This document shows positions 22,311-31,351 of a DNA stretch of 64,000 nt, in pieces. Every line of letters starts with the position of its first letter. Within the stretch, counting starts at the first letter, position 1. The DNA is taken from NCBI GenBank assembly GCA_015058145.1, contig SVCX01000004.1, positions 1-64,000 of the forward strand, in the 5' to 3' direction. The notes under the pieces were generated by a model. It made no database searches and had not been told where the DNA came from. It saw only the letters and a list, made by a program, of their open reading frames with translations. The translations under genes were made by a program, and so were the position numbers. The stretch comes from Clostridiales bacterium (GTDB taxonomy: Bacteria; Bacillota; Clostridia; Peptostreptococcales; Anaerovoracaceae).

Positions 22311-22667
22311 ATGAGAATGAGAAACAGAAACACAGGAATCAACATACGCGTGACCGATAAAGAGAAAGAGATCATCGCTGCAAACGCATCCAAATGCGGA
22401 CTGACCATATCAGAATATCTTCGTCAGCTTGCGACAAAACACGATCCGAAGGAGCTTCCGAAAAAGAAGATCTATGACGATATGATCAAAATGGATCATC
22501 AAATTGATCTCATGCAAAGGCTGACCGACTCAGAATCCGGCACGAAAAACAAACAGAATTATGAGATCGTATTCCGGAATATGCGCAGGCTGCAGCAGCA
22601 CATCTGGCATCTTCTGCTCTCCAATTTTGACAGCGGGAAAGGAGGTGCGCAGGATGGCAACGACTAA
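22311..22667 (+). CDS. mobC: MobC-like relaxosome protein, IME2
   Basis: I use the ATG at 22,311, nine bases after AAAGGG; the ATG at 22,317 is also possible and aligns better with IME1 (MRNRNTGINIRV). The 118-residue product has the same ribbon-helix-helix start and LTISEYLRQLA helix. It overlaps the relaxase gene by 14 bases and contains that gene's AGGAGGT ribosome site. It should assist the relaxase at the hairpin region just upstream. Confidence 0.8.
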   Translation: MRMRNRNTGINIRVTDKEKEIIAANASKCGLTISEYLRQLATKHDPKELPKKKIYDDMIKMDHQIDLMQRLTDSESGTKNKQNYEIVFRNMRRLQQHIWHLLLSNFDSGKGGAQDGND

Positions 22668-24012
22668 GATATGGCCGGTCAAAGGCAGACTGAAAGACGT
22701 GACCGACTATGCGGCAAATCCTCAGAAAACAGAATGGGATGATCTCAGAAATTCGATCGAATATGCGGTAAACGGAGAGAAAACTTCGCCTGGACCAGAT
22801 GAAAAAGCGTTCCTTACAAGCGGCATCCACTGCGATGCCGCTTGTGCGTATGAGGACATGATGGCGGTGAAAAAAGCCTTTGGAAAGACAGGAGGAAATG
22901 TTGCTTACCACGCCTATCAAAGCTTCAGGCCGGGAGAAGTGACGCCGGAGGAATGTCACAGGATAGGGCTGGAACTTGCCGAAAAACTCTGGGGAGACAA
23001 CTATCAGGTTCTGGTTGCGACTCATCTGGATCGGGAACATCTGCACAATCATTTCGTCATCAATTCCGTTTCATACGTGGACGGAAAAAAGTTCAATGAC
23101 AACAAAGCGGCTTACCGCCTGCTGCGGGAAACTTCCGATGAGATATGCAGCGAACATGGCCTGTCCGTCATCGAACATCCCAGAGGCAGAACACCGCGCC
23201 AGATCTATCTGGCGGAAAAAAACGGTGAGCCGACGAAGTATAATCTCATGCGCTGGGCCATCGATGAATCCGTCGCGATGAGCACCAATCAGCAGATGTT
23301 TGAAGCTGTGCTGAAGAAAAAGGGCTATGTCATCCGAATGGACCCTCGCAGAAAATATCCCGTCATCCGTTCGATCTACGGCGGCAGATCTGTCAGGTTA
23401 TATCATCTGGGAGAGGAGTATGAGCCTCAGCGGATCATTGCAAGAGTCAGTGAAAATGACGAACGTGTCTGGGAAAAATATTACGGGTTCATGCATGATA
23501 CGGGCGTCATCATTCGGCCCGGTAAAATCAGGATCCATGCCGCAAGGCCAAAGCATAAGATCACCGGTATCTTCGCATTATATATCCATTATCTCTACCT
23601 GTTGGGGTATCGTCTGAAGAGGCCGAACTACCAGCCTCTGACGCCGGAAATGAAATCCGCGCTGCGTAAATGTGATGAATATTCCAGACACGCCAGGCTT
23701 CTCGCCAGAGAGCATCTGCACACAGAATCCGACGTTCACTGCTTCATCGAACGGACGGAAGATAAGATCGGCAGCCTTTGCACACAGCGTCAAAAGATTG
23801 CAAACAAACTGCGCCGCTGTAAAGATCCGGTTCAGATCCGGCAGCTGAAGGCACAGCGAACCTCTCTGACCTGTGAGATCACAGATCTGCGCCAGGACAG
23901 AAAAACAGCCGGCAGGATCCTCGACCGTGCAGAGACGATACGTGCTGATATTGCCAGAGAAACAGCCGCCCTGCAGCAGCAAAAGCAAAGAAAGAAGGTG
24001 CTGGAGAGATGA
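22654..24012 (+). CDS. MobA/VirD2-type relaxase, IME2
   Basis: The start is the ATG at 22,654 (MATTKIWPVKG), with GGAGGTG upstream and the same N-terminus as IME1. The 452-residue product has the likely nicking tyrosine in YAANPQKT and the metal motif HLDREHLHNHFVINSV. It is collinear with the IME1 relaxase to its end, diverging mainly in the C-terminal coiled coil. Its last four bases overlap the integrase start, a coupling absent in IME1. Confidence 0.9.
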   Translation: MATTKIWPVKGRLKDVTDYAANPQKTEWDDLRNSIEYAVNGEKTSPGPDEKAFLTSGIHCDAACAYEDMMAVKKAFGKTGGNVAYHAYQSFRPGEVTPEECHRIGLELAEKLWGDNYQVLVATHLDREHLHNHFVINSVSYVDGKKFNDNKAAYRLLRETSDEICSEHGLSVIEHPRGRTPRQIYLAEKNGEPTKYNLMRWAIDESVAMSTNQQMFEAVLKKKGYVIRMDPRRKYPVIRSIYGGRSVRLYHLGEEYEPQRIIARVSENDERVWEKYYGFMHDTGVIIRPGKIRIHAARPKHKITGIFALYIHYLYLLGYRLKRPNYQPLTPEMKSALRKCDEYSRHARLLAREHLHTESDVHCFIERTEDKIGSLCTQRQKIANKLRRCKDPVQIRQLKAQRTSLTCEITDLRQDRKTAGRILDRAETIRADIARETAALQQQKQRKKVLER

Positions 24013-25313
24013 CTGTAAAGCGTAACACCAGTATCCTGACAGAGCAGGAACCTTCTGATGCGGACATTCTGGATTTTATCGCCAAACACCCTGAAGAATG
24101 TTTACACCTTCGCAGAGATGATGGTAGTATAGATATGGACGGCGTGGAAACGCAAATGAAAAAAACAAGGAGGAAACAAGTTCTTGAGTCACATCCATAC
24201 TCCATCTATCAGGGCAGTGATGGACGGTGGCGCACACATATTAAAGACGAAGAAAAGGCAGAAGGAAGAAAGCTTATTGTCAGAAAATCCCGTGATGATC
24301 TGGAGGATATCCTTTGCGATTTCTATCTGACGGATCATGAAGCACAGAGGCGTCTCAGTCATACAATGGAGTCGCTTTATGAGGAATGGCTGGAATACAA
24401 GGCACTTCATGTCGCCAGCACGACCATCGATCGAACGAAGCGGTGCTGGAACAAATACTATGCCGGTGAAGACATTATCAGAAAGCCGATCGTCCAAATC
24501 ACCAAACTGGATCTGGACATATGGATCCATGAAATGATACGCCGACACGAAATGAAGAAGCATCAGTTCGATAATTTCAAGTCGGTCGTCAGGCAGGAGC
24601 TTGACTACGCAGTGGATCTCGAAATCATTGAATCCAACCCGTTCCTCAGTGTAAGGATCAATACCAGACGGATGCTTCAGCCTGAACGAAAGAAGTCTGA
24701 CAAGACACAGATCTATTTCAAAGATGAATTGACTAAACTGCAGGAAATGGCCTGGGATGAATATTATAAAGGTGTCTATCCCACGCATCAACTGACGCCT
24801 CTGGCAGTCATGTTCATGTTTCTGACAGGTATTCGTGTCGGTGAGGTATGTGGTCTGCGGTATGAGGATATTGATGATCGGGAGCTTACGATTCGAAGGT
24901 TCATCCGGTATCCTGGCAATGAAGTTGTGAACCATACGAAAGGTACTTACGGAGACCGAACCATTCCTTTGATTCCGCAGGCGATCCATCTGATCGAAAC
25001 TGCCAGAACCAGACAGCGGGAGAAAGGCACACCCGATGATGGATATATATTCTCCATGCGGGAGGACCCAATTCTGTACACATCCGTTACAAAAGCATTC
25101 ACCAAGTACTGCGAAAAAATGGGGATCATTACTAAGAGTTCGCACAAAGCCAGAAAGACATTTATTTCAAGTCTGATCGAAGGCAATGTCAACATTAACA
25201 CCGTTCGTCAGTACGCAGGCCATGTGGATGAGAGGACGACTCTGAACAACTACTGTTTTGACCGCAGCACGGACGAAGAAAAGTATGTGAAGATGGAAAA
25301 AGCCCTCGCCTGA
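24009..25313 (+). CDS. Tyrosine recombinase (integrase) of IME2
   Basis: The 434-residue product has an N-terminal arm-binding region (about 58-90, YQGSDGRWRTHIKDEEK), a core-binding domain (about 115-215) and a catalytic domain (about 235-430). The catalytic set looks complete: Arg in LTGIRVGEVCGLRY, HKAR as the HxxR box, AGHVDERTTLNNY with the second His and the nucleophilic Tyr. It overlaps the relaxase gene. It ends about 170 bases from the tRNA att site. It belongs to a different subgroup from the IME1 integrase, matching the different arm repeats. Confidence 0.9.
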   Translation: MTVKRNTSILTEQEPSDADILDFIAKHPEECLHLRRDDGSIDMDGVETQMKKTRRKQVLESHPYSIYQGSDGRWRTHIKDEEKAEGRKLIVRKSRDDLEDILCDFYLTDHEAQRRLSHTMESLYEEWLEYKALHVASTTIDRTKRCWNKYYAGEDIIRKPIVQITKLDLDIWIHEMIRRHEMKKHQFDNFKSVVRQELDYAVDLEIIESNPFLSVRINTRRMLQPERKKSDKTQIYFKDELTKLQEMAWDEYYKGVYPTHQLTPLAVMFMFLTGIRVGEVCGLRYEDIDDRELTIRRFIRYPGNEVVNHTKGTYGDRTIPLIPQAIHLIETARTRQREKGTPDDGYIFSMREDPILYTSVTKAFTKYCEKMGIITKSSHKARKTFISSLIEGNVNINTVRQYAGHVDERTTLNNYCFDRSTDEEKYVKMEKALA

Positions 25314-25343
25314 CTGCCTGAACAAGTCAAAAAACTTCAGAAA

Positions 25344-25360
25344 AGTATCCATGAGTATCC
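25344..25360 (+). repeat. Right arm-type integrase sites of IME2
   Basis: AGTATCC at 25,344 and 25,354, matching the pair at 12,859 and 12,871. Confidence 0.6.
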
Positions 25361-25455
25361 GAAAATCCGTTATTTCATATTAACTATTACACGTTATAGC
25401 ATGAAGGATTCAGGGGTCGAAAACCCAGTCACACCAACGCTTAAGAATAGCAAAA

Positions 25456-25473
25456 GAGACGCTTTCGCGTCTC
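25456..25473 (-). terminator. Terminator of tRNA-Ala
   Basis: On minus GAGACGC, loop GAAA, GCGTCTC is followed by TTTTG. It begins eight bases after the encoded CCA. It comes from the IME2 right end, so the tRNA has received its present terminator from the element. Confidence 0.8.
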
Positions 25474-25480
25474 CCTGAAT

Positions 25481-25556
25481 TGGTGGAGCATAGGGGGATC
25501 GAACCCCTGACCTCGTGATTGCGAACCACGCGCTCTCCCAGCTGAGCTAATGCCCC
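25481..25556 (-). tRNA. tRNA-Ala, anticodon CGC
   Basis: The acceptor stem GGGGCAT/ATGCTCC contains the G3-U70 pair that identifies alanine tRNAs. The anticodon loop is TTCGCAA (anticodon CGC, reading GCG). D-arm GCTC/GAGC and T-arm AGGGG-TTCGATC-CCCCT are complete, and CCA is encoded. Its last 24 bases are the integration core used by both IMEs, so each insertion regenerates a full gene. Confidence 0.95.
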
Positions 25557-25572
25557 AAGCCCTGCGGGACTT

Positions 25573-25578
25573 ATTATA
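25573..25578 (-). promoter_or_regulatory. -10 box of the tRNA-Ala promoter
   Basis: TATAAT on minus lies in the loop of an inverted repeat CCTGCGGGA (25,561-25,569) / TCCCGCAGG (25,585-25,593). The -35 is poor (TTGTTT with 16 bases). The inverted repeat may instead, or also, act on transcription coming from the alcohol dehydrogenase gene. Confidence 0.5.
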
Positions 25579-25610
25579 ACACACTCCCGCAGGAAAACAA
25601 CAACTGTTTT

Positions 25611-26789
25611 TTATAAACTCTGTTTCAGTATACCCACGACTTCTTCCCGTGTCAGGACTTTGTACCCGCCTTTCAGGATGATGGTGCTGTCGGCAATGCC
25701 ATCAACCATGTCTTCTGTCGCGCCCAGGTCCGTCAGGTTCATGACGAGTCCCAGTTCTTTCATCCACGCCTCCATAGCGTCAAGTCCGGCTGCGGCCAGT
25801 TCTTCATCGCTGCGTCCCTCCGGCACAATGTCCCAGACTTCCCTGGCGAAGCGGGCGAACTTGGCGGTGCACGCGGCGCCCGCGGTTCGAATCAGATAGC
25901 GGTAGTACGGCAGAGAGACTGCAGCCAAGGTCATGCCGTGGGTCGCGTCCGTATGAGCGCCTGCAGCCTGTCCCAGCATGTGAACCATCCAGTCTGTGGT
26001 CTTGCCCTTTCCAAGCAGAGTGTTCAGCGCCCAGGTTGCCGTCCACATCAGATTGGAACGCGCTTCGTAGTCCTCCGGATCCACGTTTGCGATTCGTGAG
26101 CTGTGTATGACGGAACGCATGAGTCCCTCACAGAGGTAATCTGTTGTGTTGTCATCCGCGCCGCTGAAGTACTGCTCGCAGATGTGATTGAAAATATCGT
26201 AGATGCCTGCTACCATCTGGTAGTGCGGAATGCTCAGTGTAAACATCGGATTCAGCACGGTGAACTTCGGCATGACGGCCTCCCCGAATACATGGCCGAT
26301 CTTCTGCTTCGTTTCATGATTCGTGATGACGGATCCTCCGTTCATCTCGGATCCGGTGCCGACCATAGTCAGCACGCATCCGACCGGAACGATCTCGCAG
26401 TCCGGCTCTTCGAAACGGACGTAGTACTTCTCCCATGGATCGTCATCGCAGTTGACAGAAACGGAAACAGCCTTGGCGTAGTCACAGCAGGAGCCGCCGC
26501 CGACCGCCAGAAGCAGATCCACATCATTGTCCCTTGCGATTTGCACTCCCTCGCGAAGTTTGTCCACCGTCGGATTCGGCATGACGCCTCCGTCTTCAAC
26601 GACAATCTTCCCGCAGTCGGTGAGCACCTCCATGACCTGATCGTAGATGCCGTTCTTCTTGATGGAACCGCCGCCGTAGATCAGCTGCACGTTAGGGCCG
26701 TATTTATAGAGTTCCCCTGCCAGCTTCTGCAGGGCGTTCTTGCCGAAGTAAAGTTTTGTCGGATTGCAGTACGTGAATGATCCTCTCAT
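25611..26789 (-). CDS. Iron-dependent alcohol dehydrogenase
   Basis: The 392-residue product is a full-length group III (iron-containing) alcohol dehydrogenase of the BdhA/YqhD type. The NAD(P)-binding Gly-rich GGGSIKK and GGGSCCDYAKA lie in the N-terminal half. Metal ligands are visible as Asp and His in YDIFNHICEQ and two His in VHMLGQAAGAHTDATHG. It would reduce aldehydes such as butanal to alcohols to dispose of reducing power in fermentation. It lies nine bases after the stop of the EamA gene and ends the operon before the tRNA. Confidence 0.9.
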   Translation of the reverse strand: MRGSFTYCNPTKLYFGKNALQKLAGELYKYGPNVQLIYGGGSIKKNGIYDQVMEVLTDCGKIVVEDGGVMPNPTVDKLREGVQIARDNDVDLLLAVGGGSCCDYAKAVSVSVNCDDDPWEKYYVRFEEPDCEIVPVGCVLTMVGTGSEMNGGSVITNHETKQKIGHVFGEAVMPKFTVLNPMFTLSIPHYQMVAGIYDIFNHICEQYFSGADDNTTDYLCEGLMRSVIHSSRIANVDPEDYEARSNLMWTATWALNTLLGKGKTTDWMVHMLGQAAGAHTDATHGMTLAAVSLPYYRYLIRTAGAACTAKFARFAREVWDIVPEGRSDEELAAAGLDAMEAWMKELGLVMNLTDLGATEDMVDGIADSTIILKGGYKVLTREEVVGILKQSL

Positions 26790-26798
26790 AATGTCCTC

Positions 26799-27764
26799 CT
26801 ATTTCTTCCAGTCATCTTCCAGCGACTTGCCGGCGTTTTCTGCCTTTGCAGGAGCCAGCATCAGACCTACGACGCCCGCCAGAATGATGGCGCCGCAGAT
26901 GAAGTGATACCACCGCAGCGGCTCCCCGAGTATGAGGGCCCCCGCAATGATTGATACGAGCGTCGACGCGCTGCTGAAGACGGTCGACTGTATGATTTCC
27001 ATATGCGCCAGCATATATGCCATGAACTGAGCGGAAAGCAGGATGCAGAACACGCCCAGAAATGATACCCAGATAACGAAACTCGGGTGTCTCAGCGGCT
27101 CGATCAGTGCCTCCCAGTCCCCTGTGTATGCTGCCCTCGCGAAAGACGCGCCGATGAAGACGATGGAACCGCCGATGGCGATGGTCGCCGTAATCTCGAT
27201 CGGACGGAAGACACCCCGGATATATCTTGCCGATACATTCTGACATCCCATGAAAATCGTAGCGATCGTCATCATAATGAGTCCTGTTACGTTCAGCGTG
27301 ATATCCGTGGCGTTCAGAATAATCAGCACGATGAGAGCGGTTACTGTCATGACGATAAAGAGCATCTGCAGCCTGGTGGACCGCTCGCCCAGAACGATTC
27401 TACCGATGATTTTGGCAAAAATCGGCGACATGGCGAAGACGATTGCGCCTTCAATGGACGTCGCGAAGAACATCGACAGAATCTGCAGAATCATGAACGC
27501 GATGTAGAAGGCGGCTGTCATGTACAGCTTCCCTCTCGGCCTGCCCGGCTCCGCCTTCGGGTACTTTCCCATGGCCTTTGCAATACCGATCCACAGTGCC
27601 ACGCTGATGAGAGCGGCTACGTACCGGTAGCAGAGAATTGTCAGGGTATCCGCATAGGGAACACACTGTTTGATTCCGAAGAAGGAAAAGCCGATCGACA
27701 GCGTGAACGCGATACCTGCCGCGTATAAACTTATTTTGGGAACATCATATTCCGCTTTTGACAT
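26799..27764 (-). CDS. EamA/DMT-family transporter
   Basis: I take the ATG at 27,764 (MSKAEYDVPK), which has GAGGAGTG before it; a longer frame upstream lacks a ribosome site. The 321-residue product has about ten hydrophobic helices in two EamA repeats and an acidic and basic tail (AENAGKSLEDDWKK). It overlaps or abuts MntP on the 5' side (two bases apart) and the alcohol dehydrogenase on the 3' side, so all belong to one transcription unit. The substrate is unknown. Confidence 0.8.
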   Translation of the reverse strand: MSKAEYDVPKISLYAAGIAFTLSIGFSFFGIKQCVPYADTLTILCYRYVAALISVALWIGIAKAMGKYPKAEPGRPRGKLYMTAAFYIAFMILQILSMFFATSIEGAIVFAMSPIFAKIIGRIVLGERSTRLQMLFIVMTVTALIVLIILNATDITLNVTGLIMMTIATIFMGCQNVSARYIRGVFRPIEITATIAIGGSIVFIGASFARAAYTGDWEALIEPLRHPSFVIWVSFLGVFCILLSAQFMAYMLAHMEIIQSTVFSSASTLVSIIAGALILGEPLRWYHFICGAIILAGVVGLMLAPAKAENAGKSLEDDWKK

Positions 27765-27765
27765 C

Positions 27766-28353
27766 TTAAAGCACTCCTCTGACGAATATCTCGATTCCAA
27801 TGAAAATGAGAATACATCCGCCAAGTATCCCAGCCTTGCCGGTCAGTTTCTCGCCCGCTTTCTTCCCAAGCCTGAGACCGAACTTGCTGATGAAATATGT
27901 TACAACGCCTATGATCAGTGCGCAGACCGCAGCCTGCATCCAATCGTAGGCGGATATTGCAAAACCTACAGACAGGGCGTCAATGGATGTTGCAATGCCC
28001 TGCACCAGAAGCGCCGGTCCGGACAGCCGCACGGTCTCGACTTCCTCTGCCTTATGACTGCGAAGTCCCTCGATGAGCATCTTCCCTCCAATAAAGAGAA
28101 GCAATATCAGCGCAATCCAAGGAACCGCTTTCTGGAAGGCCTCGAACCGTTCCGCGATGGCATGCACGCACACCCAACCTGCCATAGGCATGAAGAACTG
28201 AAAGAAGCCGAAGGTTCCGGCGATGATCCGCCGCTTTCTCTCCCGCATCTCGGGTTCCATAAGGCCGTTTGCCACGGATACGCTGAAAGCGTCCATAGCC
28301 AGCCCTACTCCCAGCAGTATGCTGTTAAAAAAGAATATCAGGCTCCAGTTCAT
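27766..28353 (-). CDS. mntP: MntP-family manganese exporter
   Basis: The 195-residue product has six membrane helices and the two repeated acidic signatures of the family: GLAMDAFSVSVANG in helix 1 and GIATSIDALSVGFA in helix 4. Asp residues within them are needed for Mn(II) export in studied members. It overlaps the TerC gene by four bases. Since TerC proteins are now also linked to Mn export, the pair probably deals with manganese excess. No yybP-ykoY manganese riboswitch was recognised upstream. Confidence 0.88.
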   Translation of the reverse strand: MNWSLIFFFNSILLGVGLAMDAFSVSVANGLMEPEMRERKRRIIAGTFGFFQFFMPMAGWVCVHAIAERFEAFQKAVPWIALILLLFIGGKMLIEGLRSHKAEEVETVRLSGPALLVQGIATSIDALSVGFAISAYDWMQAAVCALIIGVVTYFISKFGLRLGKKAGEKLTGKAGILGGCILIFIGIEIFVRGVL

Positions 28354-29330
28354 TCTTCTTTTTCCGCCTCTTCGAAGGCGTCCTCGATTTCTTTTTTCTT
28401 CTCCAGTCGGTCGGCCAAATCACTCGCTTTGGTGCGGCTTGATACAATGACCGAAGCGATGACGCTCGCGATGAGCAGCACCAGAATCACTGCGATGGAG
28501 ACCAGATTCGGTATCTGGATATCGAATATGTCGAGGAGCATCTTGACGCCTGTGAAGATCAAAATCACAGCGACCCCATACTTGACGTACTGGAATCTTT
28601 CATGCATGTGCTCCAGAACGAAGAACATCTGTCTGAGGCCCATGACCGCGAACATATTCGACGTGTATACGATGAACAGATCCCTTGTCATGGAGATGAC
28701 TGCGGGAACCGAATCGATGGCGAAGATAATATCTGAGAACAGAAGCAGCACCATGACCACCATAAGCGGAGTGCACAGCGTCTTCGCCCTCTTAGAGAGC
28801 AGGCTGGACTTGTCGTAATTTGTCCCGTCGTTCTTTACGATAAACTTCTCACCCTCAAAATCCGCGCTCATCGGCAGAAACTTGGCGATGATTTTATACA
28901 GAACACCGTCGCGCGGATCGTCCTCCTCATCCTCTTTGCGGAACATCTTGACGCCGCTGAACACGAGCAGCGCGCCGAACACCCAGAGCAGCCACTCGAA
29001 CATATTGATCAGCGAAATGCCCACGAAGATAAACAGGAATCTCAGTACGATGGTTCCTGCGATTCCGTAGTTGAGCACCTTGTGCTGGGCGTGTTCCTTG
29101 ATTCCAAAGCTGATGAAGATCAGCAGGAATACGAACAGATTGTCCACAGATAGACTCAGCTCAATCAGGTATCCGCTGAAGTAATCGATGGCCTGAGACG
29201 CCCCCTGCCAGAAGTAGATGAACACACCAAAAAGACATGCCATGAGCATCCAGAAATACAGCCACTTATACTGCCAGATGGCCTTCCATATTCTCTTGCC
29301 GCCTGATTCAGAATCCTGTCTAGATTCCAT
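28350..29330 (-). CDS. TerC/Alx-family integral membrane protein
   Basis: The 326-residue product has about nine helices with the TerC signatures (YLIELSLSVDNLFVFLLIF near residue 55 and DIIFAIDSVPAVISM near residue 200), each with conserved acidic residues. A charged loop (about 150-190) and a C-terminal charged helix (KKKEIEDAFEEAEKEE) lie in the cytoplasm. TerC proteins take part in metal homeostasis, including Mn export and metalation of secreted enzymes. Overlap with mntP supports that role. The start overlaps the end of the Sir2 gene by 11 bases. Confidence 0.88.
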   Translation of the reverse strand: MESRQDSESGGKRIWKAIWQYKWLYFWMLMACLFGVFIYFWQGASQAIDYFSGYLIELSLSVDNLFVFLLIFISFGIKEHAQHKVLNYGIAGTIVLRFLFIFVGISLINMFEWLLWVFGALLVFSGVKMFRKEDEEDDPRDGVLYKIIAKFLPMSADFEGEKFIVKNDGTNYDKSSLLSKRAKTLCTPLMVVMVLLLFSDIIFAIDSVPAVISMTRDLFIVYTSNMFAVMGLRQMFFVLEHMHERFQYVKYGVAVILIFTGVKMLLDIFDIQIPNLVSIAVILVLLIASVIASVIVSSRTKASDLADRLEKKKEIEDAFEEAEKEE

Positions 29331-30060
29331 TCACCGCCTCTTTCATTACCTTGCCGATTGCATCGTGGATCACCAGATCCGCTCTGCTGTCGAAGGACGT
29401 GCTGCTCTTGTTGATAAGCACCAGCTTGCTCCCCCGGAAGTAGTTCACGAAGCCCGCAGCCGGATATACGACCAGAGATGTTCCGCCGATAATCAGAACA
29501 TCAGCCGCACGAATTGCATCCACTGCGCCTGAAATCTGGAAATCGTCGAGAGCTTCCTCGTAAAGCACCACGTCAGGTTTTACCACGCCGCCGCACTTCT
29601 CACACTTTGGAATCATGCCGTCGCAGTGAGCCGGGTCCAGAATGTAGTCCAGATCGTAGAACTCACCACAATGCATGCAGTTGTTTCGGAGCACTGACCC
29701 GTGCAGTTCATAGACCGTTTTGCTCCCCGCCTTCTGGTGGAGACCGTCTATGTTCTGCGTTACGACGGCTTTCAGCTTGCCCATCTCCTCCAGCTTCGCC
29801 AGAGCCTTGTGAGCATCGTTCGGCTCCGCTTCCGTATATATCAGATTGTTTTTGTAATAATCGAAGAAGGTCTCCGTATCTCTGACGAAGAAACTGTGAG
29901 ACAGCATCTGTTCTGGTGACATGCCGTAATTGGATTGGGCGCTATAGAGCCCAGCTTCCGATCTGAAATCAGGAATGTTACTTTCGGTGGAGACGCCTGC
30001 TCCGCCAAAGAATACGATGTTGTCGCTTCCTCTCAGTATTTCTGTAAGTTCTTCGTACAT
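29320..30060 (-). CDS. Sir2-family NAD-dependent protein deacylase
   Basis: The 246-residue product has the NAD-binding motifs GAGVSTESNIPDFRS (about 21-35) and TQNIDGLHQKAG (about 97-108) with catalytic His, followed by two Cys pairs (CMHCG and CEKCGG) that bind zinc. It removes acyl groups from lysines and releases O-acyl-ADP-ribose and nicotinamide. Length and motifs are typical. AAGGAGG precedes the ATG. It is part of the run of minus-strand genes from glnA to the alcohol dehydrogenase. Confidence 0.92.
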   Translation of the reverse strand: MYEELTEILRGSDNIVFFGGAGVSTESNIPDFRSEAGLYSAQSNYGMSPEQMLSHSFFVRDTETFFDYYKNNLIYTEAEPNDAHKALAKLEEMGKLKAVVTQNIDGLHQKAGSKTVYELHGSVLRNNCMHCGEFYDLDYILDPAHCDGMIPKCEKCGGVVKPDVVLYEEALDDFQISGAVDAIRAADVLIIGGTSLVVYPAAGFVNYFRGSKLVLINKSSTSFDSRADLVIHDAIGKVMKEAVNGI

Positions 30061-30103
30061 ACCGAACCTCCTTCTTCTTAATAGCTCTGTGAAAGAGCCC
30101 TGC

Positions 30104-31339
30104 CTAAGCGTTCTTATTGCTCTTCACTCTGTCAATCGCGAAAATGATAATGAGGGCGCCAGCCGCCGTTGCCAGAGTAGAGATAAAAGTAAGCATCTTC
30201 GGTCCGCTAGCATCCAGAATCATCCCTCCGAACAGCGTTGCGAAGATTGTTGTTATAGTGATCATCGTAGTGAAAAGAGCCTGTCCCTTGACGGCCTCTC
30301 CCCTGCTCATCATCTCATCGGAAAAATACACCATTCCAGGCAGGAACAACGCGAAGGACACCGGCTGAAACAGCTGTCCGATGTAGAGCATCACAACAGA
30401 ATTTGCCAGCCAGCAGATAGCGATTTTCACCGTGAATCCGATGGCCGCCGCCTTCAGGAGGAGCTGACAGGAGAATTTGTTCCTGAGCTGCTTGAAGAAC
30501 ACCATCGCCGGTATCTCCAGGAAAGCCATCACGCCCAGTATTCTCCCCATATCCTCCGTGGTTCCGCCGACGCCGGTGCAGATCTGCGCCATGTAGTTGT
30601 TCAAAACCGCGTTGCTGAAGAACAGTCCCAGCACTCCCAGATTCATGACGAAGAACATCCTGTTTCTCTTGATGAACTGGATGAGATTGATATTCTCAAC
30701 TTCTTCTGATGCTTTTGCATCTTCTTCGTGAGACTTGCCGTAAACTGCTTCTCTCCCCTTCTGTGACTGCGCCTTTCCTTTTTTGAAATAGTGCGCCGTG
30801 AACAGGAGGCTCGCAATGAGCATCAGGCAGGCCAGTTCACTGGCAACCGGCATCACATTGATACCCAGATGTTCGACAATCGTGCCGAACACAGCGACGA
30901 AGATGGAGTAAGCCAGAGATCCGACGGATCTGGCGATGCCGAAGTTGATGGCAACGCCGGCGTCCTCCAGCCGGAAGGCCAGCGAGTTGAACAGAGGCTG
31001 CAGCACCGTATGGAACGCGATCAGCAGCACAAATACAACGCAGAGCCCGAGGCTTCCGCCCTTGAACGTGAACATGCCGACGGTGAACACCATCATGCAT
31101 ACCGTCATGATTCCCGTTGTTCCCATGACGTCAAGGCGTTTGGAGCGGTCCACAAAGTCCGCGATCAGCGGCTGCATAACAACCGCCAGCACGTTTGCCG
31201 CCGCCAGTGTGATTCCGATTTGTGAATTTGTATAGCCCTTCGCAAGCATAAACACAGATGCGAAGCTGCTGACTACCGCGTAGATGACCCAGTAGGAGCC
31301 GAATATCGCTCCGTATCCGCTATTGAGTATTTTCCCCAT
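30104..31339 (-). CDS. MFS transporter (MFS_1-like)
   Basis: The 411-residue product has 12 predicted helices in two halves with a charged central loop (about 190-230; KKGKAQSQKGREAVYGKSHE). The conserved loop 2-3 signature is degenerate (DFVDRSKRLD). General shape and GYTNSQIGITLAAANVLA resemble the LacY/nucleoside-type branch (MFS_1_like). The substrate cannot be deduced. It starts 12 bases after the stop of glutamine synthetase, so the two are probably co-transcribed. Confidence 0.8.
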   Translation of the reverse strand: MGKILNSGYGAIFGSYWVIYAVVSSFASVFMLAKGYTNSQIGITLAAANVLAVVMQPLIADFVDRSKRLDVMGTTGIMTVCMMVFTVGMFTFKGGSLGLCVVFVLLIAFHTVLQPLFNSLAFRLEDAGVAINFGIARSVGSLAYSIFVAVFGTIVEHLGINVMPVASELACLMLIASLLFTAHYFKKGKAQSQKGREAVYGKSHEEDAKASEEVENINLIQFIKRNRMFFVMNLGVLGLFFSNAVLNNYMAQICTGVGGTTEDMGRILGVMAFLEIPAMVFFKQLRNKFSCQLLLKAAAIGFTVKIAICWLANSVVMLYIGQLFQPVSFALFLPGMVYFSDEMMSRGEAVKGQALFTTMITITTIFATLFGGMILDASGPKMLTFISTLATAAGALIIIFAIDRVKSNKNA

Positions 31340-31351
31340 GTTTGCCTTTCC

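Larger units (their letters stand above)
12776..25504. mobile_element. IME2: integrative mobilizable element in tRNA-Ala
   Basis: It is bounded by the tRNA 3'-end repeats at 12,776-12,798 and 25,481-25,504; the right one is inside the intact tRNA gene. The backbone (XRE repressor, RNA, iterons, ATPase, candidate oriT, mobC, relaxase) is paralogous to IME1, but the integrase is from a different branch and the arm repeats differ. Cargo on the left half: TetR and YhgE/Pip, LysR and EamA exporter, GIY-YIG protein, AlbA_2 regulator. Like IME1 it has no transfer apparatus of its own. Confidence 0.85.

Noticed and set aside
25405-25440. Sequence AGGGGTCGAAAACCCAGTCACACCA resembling a tRNA 3' end
   Set aside because: The loop does not fit a T-loop, and no acceptor, D or anticodon arm lies upstream. 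Chance similarity or an old remnant.
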